This document shows positions 27,464 to 36,459 of a stretch of 64,000 nucleotides of DNA, piece after piece (position 1 is the stretch's first letter; the number at the start of each line of letters is the position of its first letter). Both the position numbers and the translations under genes were made by a program. The stretch spans positions 1-64,000 of the forward strand of contig JBPCRW010000020.1 of assembly GCA_050996405.1 (NCBI GenBank), given 5' to 3'. The notes under the pieces were generated by a model that saw only the letters and a list, made by a program, of their open reading frames with translations, ran no database searches and had not been told where the DNA came from. This DNA comes from JBPCRW01 sp050996405 (lineage in GTDB: Bacteria > Acidobacteriota > Blastocatellia > Pyrinomonadales > Pyrinomonadaceae).

Positions 27464-29332
27464 ATGAGCAGCCGAGTCAGCAATGAAATTAGACGAAATG
27501 TAAAGCGTATTCCGTCGTCAATCAAAGAGCCGCAAACGCTGGCAGATTTATTTTCGTTTGCTTTTGAGAAACGCCTGCGACCTGACGCGCTCAATTATAA
27601 AAAGGACGGCGAATGGCGTTCGATTTCGTCTTCGGAGATGGTTTCGCGGATTGAAAATATCGCGCTTGGTCTCTTTTCATTGGGCGTTCGGCGCGGCGAC
27701 AAAGCCGCGATTCTGGCGGCAAATTCGCCCGAATGGACTTTAGCGGATGCGGGCTGTCAATTCTCCGGCGTGATTGACGTTCCGATTTATACGACGCTTG
27801 CGCCCGAGACGATTTTATACATCGTCAAAGATTCCGGCGCGAAAGTTTTTTTCATTCAGGATAGAGCAGCTTTTGAACGGCTTTGCGAAATTTTGCCCGA
27901 ATGCGAAACGCTCGAAAAACTCATCTTTTTCGATTTTTCAAATGTCGAAACGGAAAACGCGATTTCGCTTGCCGAACTAGAATTATCGGGCGCGAAACTC
28001 AAAAACGAAAAACCGAAGCTCGTCGAAGAATTAAAAACTGCGGTCAAATCCGAAGATGTCGCTACGTTGATTTATACGAGCGGGACGACCGGCGAGCCAA
28101 AGGGCGTGATGCTGACGCACGAAAATATCGTTTCAAATGTTTTGGATGTCGCGGCGGATTTTTCCTTTTCCGAAAATGACGTGCCGCTTTCGGTTTTGCC
28201 GTTATCGCATATTTTTGAACGCACCGGAATGTATCTTTATATTTTCAACGGAATGCGCGTCTATTACGCCGAATCGATTGACAAAGCCGCCGACAATCTG
28301 CGCGAAGCGCGCCCGACAATTTTTATCGGCGTGCCGCGAATTTTTGAAAAAATTTATGAGCGCGCGAGAAAAAAATCCGCCGCCGAAAGCCGCTTGGTGG
28401 AAATGATTTTCGATCGGGCAATCGAAGTCGGAAAAACCTACGCGCGGACGGTCGAAAACCGGCAAACTGTTTCGCGTCTTTTAGCAGTTAAACACGAAAT
28501 TGCCGACCGTCTCGTTTTTTCAAAATTCCGCGCGTTTTTCGGCGGCAGGCTCAGGTTTTGCATCACCGGAGGCGCGGCTCTTTCCGAAGACACCGCGTAT
28601 ATTTTCGGCGGCGCGGGCGTTTCGATTATGCAGGGCTACGGGCTGACGGAAACTGCGCCCGTCATTTCAACTAACACGCCTTTAAACGCTAAAGTCGGCA
28701 CGGTCGGGAAACCGATTCGCAACGTCGAAATTCGCATCGCGGGCGACGGCGAAATCGAAGTAACGGGCGCAAACGTGATGATTGGCTACTTCAACAAACC
28801 GGAAGCCGCGCGCCAGAGTTTTACTGCCGACGGCTGGTTTAAAACCGGCGACATCGGCGCGATTGACGCGGAAGGATTTTTAAAAATCACAGACCGCAAA
28901 AAAGAACTTTTTAAAACTTCCGGCGGTAAATATATCGCGCCCGCGCCGATTGAGCAAATGCTCAAGGCTTCGCGTTTTATCAGTCAAGTCGTTCTCGTCG
29001 GCAACGGGCGCAAATTTCCCGCCGCGCTCGTCGTGCCGGATTTTGAAGCACTCGAAAATTACGCCAAACTAAAAAATCTGGACATCAAAACGCCCGCCGA
29101 ATTTTGCGCTCATCCGCGAATCATTGACTTAATCGAACGGCAAATTGCCGGATTGACGCAGAATTTATCGAAATTTGAAAAGATAAAAAAAATCGCTCTG
29201 CTCGAAAATGAATTCACGGTTAAGAGCGGCGAATTAACTCCGACGCTGAAAATCAAACGCCGCGTAATTGATGAAAAATACAGCGGTGTAATCGAAAAAA
29301 TATATTCGGACAGCGGCGCGAAAACAAAATAA
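27464..29332 (+). CDS. fadD: Long-chain fatty acid--CoA ligase
   Basis: An AMP-forming synthetase of 622 residues that activates long-chain fatty acids for beta-oxidation or lipid synthesis. The AMP-binding P-loop is YTSGTTGEPKGVML (about residue 204), followed by GYGLTETAPVIS and the hinge GDIGAIDAEGFLKITDRKKE; a C-terminal catalytic Lys lies in SGELTPTLKIKR. It is the second gene of the FadR-controlled unit. A family member of the FAA1/AAE15 type is the closest call; chain-length preference is unknown. Confidence 0.92.
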   Translation: MSSRVSNEIRRNVKRIPSSIKEPQTLADLFSFAFEKRLRPDALNYKKDGEWRSISSSEMVSRIENIALGLFSLGVRRGDKAAILAANSPEWTLADAGCQFSGVIDVPIYTTLAPETILYIVKDSGAKVFFIQDRAAFERLCEILPECETLEKLIFFDFSNVETENAISLAELELSGAKLKNEKPKLVEELKTAVKSEDVATLIYTSGTTGEPKGVMLTHENIVSNVLDVAADFSFSENDVPLSVLPLSHIFERTGMYLYIFNGMRVYYAESIDKAADNLREARPTIFIGVPRIFEKIYERARKKSAAESRLVEMIFDRAIEVGKTYARTVENRQTVSRLLAVKHEIADRLVFSKFRAFFGGRLRFCITGGAALSEDTAYIFGGAGVSIMQGYGLTETAPVISTNTPLNAKVGTVGKPIRNVEIRIAGDGEIEVTGANVMIGYFNKPEAARQSFTADGWFKTGDIGAIDAEGFLKITDRKKELFKTSGGKYIAPAPIEQMLKASRFISQVVLVGNGRKFPAALVVPDFEALENYAKLKNLDIKTPAEFCAHPRIIDLIERQIAGLTQNLSKFEKIKKIALLENEFTVKSGELTPTLKIKRRVIDEKYSGVIEKIYSDSGAKTK

Positions 29333-29361
29333 GCGGCTGACAATTTTTGATTGTTCGCCGC
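29333..29361. terminator. Bidirectional terminator between fadD and the export gene
   Basis: GCGGCTGACAAT and ATTGTTCGCCGC pair in 10 of 12 positions around a 5-nt loop. On the minus strand the hairpin is followed by TTATTTTGTTTT, a good U-rich tail; on the plus strand the tail is poor. It separates two convergent genes. Confidence 0.6.
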
Positions 29362-29390
29362 CTAAATCAACTCAAATATATTTTCTGAAA

Positions 29391-30383
29391 TTAGTAAAGA
29401 ACCGCCCTCGTCAATCCGCTCGTAACGACCGTTGAGATTCCTTGTGTTCCCGCTCCGGTAGCTATTTTCAAAATTGTTTTGGCAATTCCTTCAGGTGCTT
29501 TATTTACTTCAACAATATCATACGGCTGGAGCATTATATCTTTCTGCTCATTTTTCTTAATAAGGTCTAAATTAGCCGAAATGATTTCCTTTTCCGACGA
29601 GTCGGGTTTGAGCCGGTAAATTTTAACATCCTTTGTTTTCGCGTCACGATTAACTCCGCCGACTATCGCAATCGCTCGCGTCAGCGGCAAACCGCCTTCT
29701 TTCAGCATCAGGTTTTGTCCATTTTTAACTTCGCCGATAATATAAACCGGCTTGCCCGGTTGAACTATTACCACGTCGCCTGGATAAATTATCGGATTGG
29801 ATTCGTCTCTGCCTTGCTGAACGGTGCTGATGCTATACAAACGCGACGGCGCGCCCAGTTCTTTGTTAGCTTCGGCTTCGGCTTTCCACGCGGCAATTTC
29901 ATTCGGTTCAGCGCAAATCGGCGGCTGTGTGCGAAAAACCTGAATCATTCCACCCGCATTTTCCGTTATCCCGCCGGAAAATGTAATTAATTCCCAAAGT
30001 CTCGTCTTGCGCGTTAAATCCACTTGCTGCTGTTTTACAACTTCACCGGAAACCGTGACGGGCGGGCGACTTTTACGCCCTGTGACGCTCAATCCAACCT
30101 GCGGCGCGCGAAGATATTTGCCGAGCATTTTAGTAACATCCGCTCGCAATTCGCGTTCAGTTTTACACATCGCCGGAACGGGCTTGTCGAAAAAAGGAAG
30201 TTCGAGGCTGCCGTTTTCGTCAACCGTAGCGACCGCGTCGAAATCCTTTTCGCCCAAAACTTTTATTGTGATTTCATCGCCGGGTCCGATTGTATAAACA
30301 CGCGCCGCCGGAACAGCATCCTGCGCCCAAGCCGTTTGAATCAGGCACGCCGCCAACAATATCCATAAAAGATTCTTTTTCAT
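29391..30383 (-). CDS. Polysaccharide export protein, Wza-like (SLBB)
   Basis: A 330-residue exported protein of the Wza/Poly_export family, the outer-membrane or periplasmic part of capsule and exopolysaccharide secretion. The N-terminal export motif is YTIGPGDEITIKVLG; two SLBB beta-grasp domains follow (VSGEVVKQQQVDL and IIGEVKNGQNLML). The signal peptide may be cleaved at AWA-Q; an LAAC sequence at residue 13 could be a lipobox but lies unusually early. No other export gene is adjacent; the WcaJ-type transferase is 20 kb away. Confidence 0.88.
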   Translation of the reverse strand: MKKNLLWILLAACLIQTAWAQDAVPAARVYTIGPGDEITIKVLGEKDFDAVATVDENGSLELPFFDKPVPAMCKTERELRADVTKMLGKYLRAPQVGLSVTGRKSRPPVTVSGEVVKQQQVDLTRKTRLWELITFSGGITENAGGMIQVFRTQPPICAEPNEIAAWKAEAEANKELGAPSRLYSISTVQQGRDESNPIIYPGDVVIVQPGKPVYIIGEVKNGQNLMLKEGGLPLTRAIAIVGGVNRDAKTKDVKIYRLKPDSSEKEIISANLDLIKKNEQKDIMLQPYDIVEVNKAPEGIAKTILKIATGAGTQGISTVVTSGLTRAVLY

Positions 30384-30688
30384 TGCTTTATAAATCTCTA
30401 TTTTGCAGAATTCTTAATTTGTAAGATTAACTCACAACCGTTTGTGATTCAACCTTTTGAGTGCGAGTTGCACATTTTTGGAATTTTTCATCGGATTCCT
30501 GGGAGATTTCTTCGGCAAAGAATTCTTTAATCGATGTTACTTTTTCTTTAATTTAAAAGTTTTTCCGGCGATAATCTTTTCATTCTTAATTTTATTTCTC
30601 CTGAAATAATTGATAATATTTCTTTTTAACTCGTATAAGAAAGGATTGTTGTTTGAAAAGAGTTTTTGCTTTTCAAATTTAAATAAAA
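30384..30688. other. Intergenic region with murA promoter and leader hairpin
   Basis: This 305-base divergent spacer is A/T-rich. A promoter candidate TTGATA-18-TATAAG occupies 30610-30639 on the plus strand. A perfect 9-bp inverted repeat (TTTGAAAAG at 30652-30660, CTTTTCAAA at 30669-30677, 8-nt loop) follows it in the murA leader, 11 nt before the ATG. I see no ribosome site in the remaining bases. A minus-strand reading frame of 67 codons (30537-30740) overlaps murA and the promoter and has no recognisable features, so I do not call it a gene. Confidence 0.6.
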
Positions 30689-31978
30689 ATGGATAAATTT
30701 TTAATTCGAGGCGGAAAATCGCTGCGTGGAAAGATTTCAATCAGCGGCGCGAAAAATTCCGCGCTGCCGTGTCTGGCGGCGACGCTTTTAACTGGCGAAA
30801 CCGTTACTTTGCATAACGTTCCGTATGTCAAAGATTTGATTACGCAGCGTCGTCTGCTGGAAGATTTGGGCGCACTCGTTTTAACGCCCGAACTTCGCAC
30901 GCAAAAAATCACGGCATCGAACATCGAAGTTTTTGAAGCACCTTACGAACTAGTCAAAACGATGCGGGCGAGCGTGTTAGCACTTGGACCGTTATTGGCG
31001 CGTTTCGGACAGGCGAAAGTTTCACTTCCGGGCGGCTGCGCGATTGGAACACGTCCGATTGATCTGCACTTAAAAGCGTTTGAGCAACTCGGCGCGGTCG
31101 TCTCGCTCGAATCAGGCAATGTTGTGGCGCGCGCGCCGCGCGGACGGCTCGTCGGCGCGGATGTTTCGTTTGAAAAAGTCACCGTCACGGGAACGGAAAA
31201 CGTGATGATGGCGGCGGTTTTAGCTAGAGGAAAAACGACAATTCACAACGCCGCGCGCGAACCGGAAATTGTAGATTTAGCCGAACTATTAAACAAAATG
31301 GGCGCGCGTTTGAAAGGCGCGGGAACAGATATAATCGAAATCGAAGGCGTTGAAAATCTGTCCGGCGCAGAACATACAATAATCCCCGACCGCATCGAAA
31401 CCGGAACTTTTATCGTCGCGGCGGCGATTACCGAGGGCGAACTTGAAATTACAAATTGCCAGCCCGCGCATCTCGCAGCCGTCATCAAAAAATTGCGCGA
31501 AACCGGCGTTGAAATCGAAGGATTAAATCAAAGCTCGCTGCTCGTCAAATGCTGTCCGCAAGGTTTGCGCGCGAAGGATGTAACGACCGAACCGCATCCG
31601 GCTTTTCCGACCGATATGCAGGCGCAATATATGTCTCTGATGACGCAAGCCGAAGGCGCGTCCCGTATCACCGAAACGATTTTCGAGAATCGTTTTATGC
31701 ACGCTTCGGAACTTATCAGAATGGGCGCGAACATTTCGATTTCCGGCAATACGGCAACTGTTCTCGGCAAAACTCAATTGATGGGCGCGCCGGTTTTGGC
31801 TTCGGATTTGCGGGCTTCGGCTTCGCTCGTGCTGGCGGCTTTGTGCGCCTCCGGCGAAACTTTGATTGACCGCGTTTATCACATTGACCGCGGCTACGAA
31901 ACGATCGTTCAAAAACTAAATTCGGTCGGCGCGCAGATTGAAAGAATCACGGACAGCGCGACGCTCGCCGTGCAGTAA
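30689..31978 (+). CDS. murA: UDP-N-acetylglucosamine 1-carboxyvinyltransferase
   Basis: MurA transfers enolpyruvate from PEP to UDP-GlcNAc, the first committed step of peptidoglycan synthesis. The 429-residue protein has the SGAKNSALP N-terminus and the active-site loop PGGCAIGTRP with Cys117, the residue attacked by fosfomycin. The end carries HIDRGYETIVQKLNSVGAQ, also typical. There is no clear Shine-Dalgarno sequence; a hairpin precedes the start. Confidence 0.96.
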   Translation: MDKFLIRGGKSLRGKISISGAKNSALPCLAATLLTGETVTLHNVPYVKDLITQRRLLEDLGALVLTPELRTQKITASNIEVFEAPYELVKTMRASVLALGPLLARFGQAKVSLPGGCAIGTRPIDLHLKAFEQLGAVVSLESGNVVARAPRGRLVGADVSFEKVTVTGTENVMMAAVLARGKTTIHNAAREPEIVDLAELLNKMGARLKGAGTDIIEIEGVENLSGAEHTIIPDRIETGTFIVAAAITEGELEITNCQPAHLAAVIKKLRETGVEIEGLNQSSLLVKCCPQGLRAKDVTTEPHPAFPTDMQAQYMSLMTQAEGASRITETIFENRFMHASELIRMGANISISGNTATVLGKTQLMGAPVLASDLRASASLVLAALCASGETLIDRVYHIDRGYETIVQKLNSVGAQIERITDSATLAVQ

Positions 31979-32031
31979 AAGCGATTGAGATTTTTCTTGA
32001 ACGCGAGTTTATGGTTTAATAAATCTTTCGT

Positions 32032-32382
32032 ATGAATCAAGAAAGTTGTCTTTTCTGTAAAATCGTCGCGGGCGAAATTCCGTCTGAAAAAATTTATGAA
32101 GACGACGTTTGCATCGTCATCAACGATACTAGCCCGCAAGCCCCTTCGCACTTTTTAATAATTCCGCGCGAGCATATTCCGTCGCTCGACAAAGCGCGAA
32201 ATAAACATCAGGAAACGCTCGGTTATCTGTTGCTCGTCGGCGCGGAAATCGCCCGCGAAAAAGGCTTTGCCGAAAACGGCTATCGCACGGTCATCAACAC
32301 CAACGCCGACGGCGGGCAAACTGTTTTTCATCTTCACGTTCACCTGCTCGGCGGTCGCCCGTTCGTTTTTCCTCCGGGTTAA
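32032..32382 (+). CDS. HIT-family (HinT) nucleotide-binding protein
   Basis: A 116-residue histidine-triad protein that hydrolyses nucleoside phosphoramidates and adenylates. The active motif HLHVHLLGG starts at about residue 100, and the N-terminal CLFCKIVAGEIPS with two Cys is the bacterial HinT form. It follows murA by about 50 nt in the same direction. The real substrate in bacteria is often unclear. Confidence 0.93.
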   Translation: MNQESCLFCKIVAGEIPSEKIYEDDVCIVINDTSPQAPSHFLIIPREHIPSLDKARNKHQETLGYLLLVGAEIAREKGFAENGYRTVINTNADGGQTVFHLHVHLLGGRPFVFPPG

Positions 32383-32456
32383 AATCACGCGGCAACCTTA
32401 TTCGGCAGCTTCATTTCCAAAAAAGAAATTTCCAAAATCCCGTTTTAAAAAGCAGT

Positions 32457-33383
32457 ATGAAAAAGTCTTTTATAATTTTATTTTCAGTCGTTTTATCATT
32501 TTTTTTAACTGATTGCGCGTCTAACAAAACTTCCGATAATTCAAATCAAGCGAATATAAATTCTCCGGCGGCAACGCCGTTTGTCGAAACGAATTCGGCA
32601 AACGTCAATGTTCAGGCGCAGGAAACTCCGCTGCCGACTTTTACGGATGCCGAAACCGCCTTGAGCGAAGGCAAAAAACTGCTCGACGCGAATCAGACGG
32701 AAAAAGCCGTCGAAGCCTTAAAACAAGCCGTCAAACTCAACCCGGATTTAGCCGAAGCGCATTTTAATCTCGGCGTGGCGTATGCGCTCCTTGAAAAGGA
32801 AAACGCGCAATTGATGTCCGAAGAACCAACTCCGACACCGGCAAAAAAAGGAAAAAAAGAAGTTGTCGTTTTGACAAAATCTGAAAAAGCGTTTGACAGT
32901 GCCGCCAAAGCCTACGAGAAAATCATCAAAAAAAATCCGAAGGATGATAATGCTTATTTCAATCTCGGACGCGCCTACAACAAATTAAACAAAGACCCGG
33001 AAGCCGAAAAAGCTCTGCGGCAAGCCGTTAAACTCAAAGCCGACGACAGCGAATATCAAACCGAGCTCGGAGCGATTTTGATAAAACTGGCGAAATACGA
33101 CGATGCGGTCGTGGTTCTGAAAAAAGCCTTAGAACTGGACGCGGAAAATTCGCACGCGCAAGACCTTTTGGACAAAGCCGATGCCGGACAAAAAAGAATT
33201 AACTACGGCGTGAAACCGAAACAGCCGGAAAACGCTTCAAAGCAGCGATCCGCAAAAACCAGGTCAACTAATGATTCAAATGATTCCGAACCGGCAACGC
33301 CGACCGAAAATAAATCTCTGCCGCCAACGCCCGCGCCGAAAACAACTCTGGCAAAAACGATTTTGAACAAGAAAGAAAATTAG
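32457..33383 (+). CDS. TPR-repeat lipoprotein
   Basis: A 308-residue lipoprotein with a lipobox at LTDC20, a Thr/Ser/Asn-rich linker and at least three tetratricopeptide repeats (EKAVEALKQAVKLNPDLAEA; DDNAYFNLGRAYNKLNKDPE; AKYDDAVVVLKKALELDAEN). A low-complexity Pro/Thr/Lys-rich insertion lies between the first two repeats, and the last 60 residues are basic and disordered. It probably scaffolds envelope proteins; no partner is visible. Confidence 0.82.
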   Translation: MKKSFIILFSVVLSFFLTDCASNKTSDNSNQANINSPAATPFVETNSANVNVQAQETPLPTFTDAETALSEGKKLLDANQTEKAVEALKQAVKLNPDLAEAHFNLGVAYALLEKENAQLMSEEPTPTPAKKGKKEVVVLTKSEKAFDSAAKAYEKIIKKNPKDDNAYFNLGRAYNKLNKDPEAEKALRQAVKLKADDSEYQTELGAILIKLAKYDDAVVVLKKALELDAENSHAQDLLDKADAGQKRINYGVKPKQPENASKQRSAKTRSTNDSNDSEPATPTENKSLPPTPAPKTTLAKTILNKKEN

Positions 33384-33405
33384 CCGGAAAATTTAACTCT
33401 AAACA

Positions 33406-33434
33406 GGAAAGGCAATCGACCGATTGTCTTTTTG
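33406..33434 (+). terminator. Terminator after the TPR gene
   Basis: GGCAATCG and CGATTGTC pair with a very tight loop, preceded by AAA and followed by TTTTTGTGTTT. It lies 23 nt after the TPR stop codon. The loop is short, so the innermost pairs are probably open. Confidence 0.65.
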
Positions 33435-33526
33435 TGTTTCCAAAAGCCACATTTTTAATTTTCTTTGTATCAGCTTGACATTCGGGCTTGGCGTGTAAAA
33501 ATTAACGTAATAATTGTCAAAAGTTT

Positions 33527-35647
33527 ATGAAAATCGAAATCGAAAGCCCGCCAGTTTTTCCGCTCGAACGCAAAATCAAAATGCACGAAGCCCGCGAAGG
33601 GATTATCGACCGCCTCGCGCGCGACCTTCCGACCAACATTGACCTCGAAAGATTTTTGAATGTCATTGTCTCGGAAATCGGGCGGATGATGCAGGCAGAC
33701 CGCTGCGACCTTTTGCAATTGACCTCTGGAAGCGAACTTCGTATCAGCCACGAATGGCGAGCATCGGAAGAAATCCCGTCGTCCGAAGGCACGATTATTC
33801 CGTTTGACGCGAAAAAGCTGGCGGAAAAATTCGATTTAACCAAACCGATTGTCATCAACGATACTTCACTAACCAAAGACCCGACCGTTAAATTTTTTAC
33901 CAAAGCTCTGGAAACGCAATCGCTGCTCGTCGTGCCGATTATTTTAAGTGGAAAAGTTCTCGGACTTCTCGGACTGCACGACACGCGCGCGCCGCGGGTA
34001 TGGCTCGACGAAGAAGTTTCGTTTCTCGAATCAATCGCCCGCCAACTCGCGGTCGGTTATCAATACACCAGTCTTTACGTCACGCAGGAACAGGAATCGC
34101 GGCGCACCAACGCGCTTTTGGAAATCGCCAACACGCTCAATTCACATTCGGATTTCCGTGAAGTTTCGTCCAAGGTTTTGGAACGCGCCATCGAACTTGT
34201 CGGCGCGGATTACGGCGCGCTCGGCGTGCTTGACCAGACGGGGAAAAGAATTTCGCTCGTTACTTTTATTTCCGCGCCCGATGTTCAGCCGAACGCGGTT
34301 TTGGGAATGATTCAGGAACACAATCAGTCGCTCGACCTCGAACCATTTCCCGCGCTCGGCGACATTTTGCGCGAAGGCAAAACGATGCGAATTGTTGACA
34401 CGCAACTGCCGTTTGCCATTCGTCTGATTTTCAATTCCCAACTCGGCGGAAAAGCCGCGCTCGTCTCGCCCGTGCGCGTCGGCGGGCAAGCCTTCGGACT
34501 TTTGGGTTTTGTCTGGGGAGAAGAACGCGCCGTTGGTTTTGAAAATCACGAAATCGCGCTGGTCGAAGGAATCTCCGACCAAATCGGCACGGCTTTAGAA
34601 CGCGACCAATTGTCGGCGGAAGTGATGCGTTTGAAATCAGAACTTCACGAACGACATCACAGCGAAATCATCGGACAAGCCGCGCCGATTCGCCGCGCCA
34701 TCGAACTCGCGCTGAACGTTGCCGACACGAGCACGACCGTTTTAATTCAAGGCGAGTCCGGCACTGGCAAAGAGTTAATTGCCAATCTGATTCACTATAA
34801 TTCCGGTCGGGAAAATAAACCGTATATCAAATTGAACTGCGGCGCGATTCCAGAAAGTCTTCTGGAATCCGAACTTTTCGGTCACGAAAAAGGCGCGTTC
34901 ACAGACGCGCGGAATCAACGCAAAGGACGTTTTGAAGAAGCCGACGGCGGCACGCTTTTTTTAGACGAAATCGGCGAAATGCCTCTGACCGCGCAGGTCA
35001 AACTTTTGCGCGTTTTGCAGGACGGCGAATTTACGCGCGTCGGCGGAAACGAAGTTGTGAAAACCGATGTGCGCGTCATTGCCGCCTCAAACATTAACCT
35101 CGAAAAAGCCGTCGAAGCGGGAAATTTTCGCAAAGATTTATTTTACCGTCTCTCGGTTTTCCCGATTACGCTGCCGCCGCTGCGTGAACGCTCCGAAGAC
35201 ATTCACCTGCTCGTTTTCCACTTTCTCGAAACGTATAAACAAAAGACCGGACGCTTTGTCTCCGGCATCTCAAAAGAAGCTTTGCGCGCGCTAGTCAACT
35301 ACGAATGGTCGGGCAATGTCCGCGAACTCGAAAACGCCATCGAACGCGCCGTCATTATTGCTTCCGGCAGACAAATCGAACTTGACGATCTGCCGGAAAC
35401 CATCAGCAAAAAGGCTTTTGAATTTCACGCGCAGGCGCGACAGGAGAGAGCGCGAGCTTCGAGCGAGGGCAATTCCATCGGCATCGAAATCGAATTACCG
35501 TCGGCGATGGAAGAAATTGAGAAACAGATAATCGAAGCGACTCTGGATTACACAAACGGAGACAAATCACGCGCTTCGCGCCTTTTGAATATTGGACGAA
35601 AAACTCTCTATCGAAAGTTGGAGAAATTCGATAATCAAAAAAAATAG
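33527..35647 (+). CDS. Sigma-54-dependent activator with two GAF domains
   Basis: A 706-residue NtrC-type transcription activator. Two GAF domains lie at about residues 40-185 and 205-370, a AAA+ domain at 385-620 (Walker A GESGTGKE near 408, Walker B GGTLFLDEIGEMP) and a Fis-type helix at the C-terminus (SRASRLLNIGRKTLYRKL). The sigma-54 contact loop reads GAFTDA instead of the canonical GAFTGA. There is no receiver domain, so small molecules probably set its activity. A TTGACA lies about 50 nt upstream of the ATG with an A-rich -10. Targets are unknown. Confidence 0.92.
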   Translation: MKIEIESPPVFPLERKIKMHEAREGIIDRLARDLPTNIDLERFLNVIVSEIGRMMQADRCDLLQLTSGSELRISHEWRASEEIPSSEGTIIPFDAKKLAEKFDLTKPIVINDTSLTKDPTVKFFTKALETQSLLVVPIILSGKVLGLLGLHDTRAPRVWLDEEVSFLESIARQLAVGYQYTSLYVTQEQESRRTNALLEIANTLNSHSDFREVSSKVLERAIELVGADYGALGVLDQTGKRISLVTFISAPDVQPNAVLGMIQEHNQSLDLEPFPALGDILREGKTMRIVDTQLPFAIRLIFNSQLGGKAALVSPVRVGGQAFGLLGFVWGEERAVGFENHEIALVEGISDQIGTALERDQLSAEVMRLKSELHERHHSEIIGQAAPIRRAIELALNVADTSTTVLIQGESGTGKELIANLIHYNSGRENKPYIKLNCGAIPESLLESELFGHEKGAFTDARNQRKGRFEEADGGTLFLDEIGEMPLTAQVKLLRVLQDGEFTRVGGNEVVKTDVRVIAASNINLEKAVEAGNFRKDLFYRLSVFPITLPPLRERSEDIHLLVFHFLETYKQKTGRFVSGISKEALRALVNYEWSGNVRELENAIERAVIIASGRQIELDDLPETISKKAFEFHAQARQERARASSEGNSIGIEIELPSAMEEIEKQIIEATLDYTNGDKSRASRLLNIGRKTLYRKLEKFDNQKK

Positions 35648-35711
35648 ATTTAAGTCTGTAATTTGTTTCTAATAATCCGGTTTAAATTTTTTTATTCGTT
35701 CCTTCATTCGC

Positions 35712-36449
35712 ATCGACGCTAATGATTTAAAATTTGCGCGCGGAGAGGACGGTAAATATAAAGCGACTATTGATATTGCCGCAATGACATTCGGCGATAA
35801 CGGCGTTCCGGTTGACCAGGTTTTAAAAGGTTACACGATTGAACTAGACGAAAGCGGTTATCAGAAAACTTTGCAAAAAGGATTTGTCTATGATTTTCTG
35901 CTGCCGGTTAAAAACCCCGGAGCTTATCAGTTTCGGATTGCGATGCGTGACGAAAACACAGAAAAAATCGGTTCGGCTTCGCAGTTTATCGAAGTGCCGG
36001 ACGTTAACAAAAAAAATCTGACTCTTTCCAGTCTCATTCTGAGAAATTATTCCATTACTGATTGGAAAAAAATTTCCGCCGGACAAAATAATCTTGAGCC
36101 GCAAAACGGCAATATATTTCTGGATACTACCTCGCGCGAGTTTAAACGCGGAACGGTTCTGAATTATTTTTATGAGATTTACAATGCCAAAACAGATTCG
36201 CTGCAAAATCCGCATCTTCAGGTTCAGATAAAACTTTTTCATGACGGAAAGATGATTCTGCAAAGCAATCCCGCGCCGCTTAATGTAAATTCAAATAATT
36301 CTCAACAAACTGAAATTTCCGATGCGATAACGCTTGGAACAGATCTTCAAGCCGGAGATTATGTTTTACAGTTAATTATTTCAGACAATTTGGCAACCGG
36401 AAAAAATCAAGTCGCTTCGCAGGCAATTGATTTTGAAGTTACCGAATAA
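35712..36449 (+). pseudogene. C-terminal fragment of a VWFA-related acidobacterial protein
   Basis: The conserved frame begins at about 35712 (IDANDLKFARGEDGKY) and continues through an ATG at 35784 to the stop at 36449. It aligns with the last third of the adjacent gene: PVKNPGAYQFRIAMRDENT against PVKNAGVYTFRTALRDAAT, and GSASQFIEVPD against GSASQVIEVPD. The VWA domain and signal peptide are absent, and a stop closes the frame about 37 nt upstream of the first conserved residue. This looks like a 5'-truncated paralogue. Expression as a cytosolic fragment from 35784 is possible but unlikely. Confidence 0.75.
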
Positions 36450-36459
36450 CATTTTGATT

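Noticed and set aside
30537..30740. Minus-strand reading frame of 67 codons
   Set aside because: It overlaps the murA promoter and start, is A/T-rich Lys/Asn coding and has no family features.
35784..36449. Independent small gene from ATG 35784
   Set aside because: Conserved sequence begins 24 codons before this ATG and the product lacks the export signal, so truncation is the better reading.
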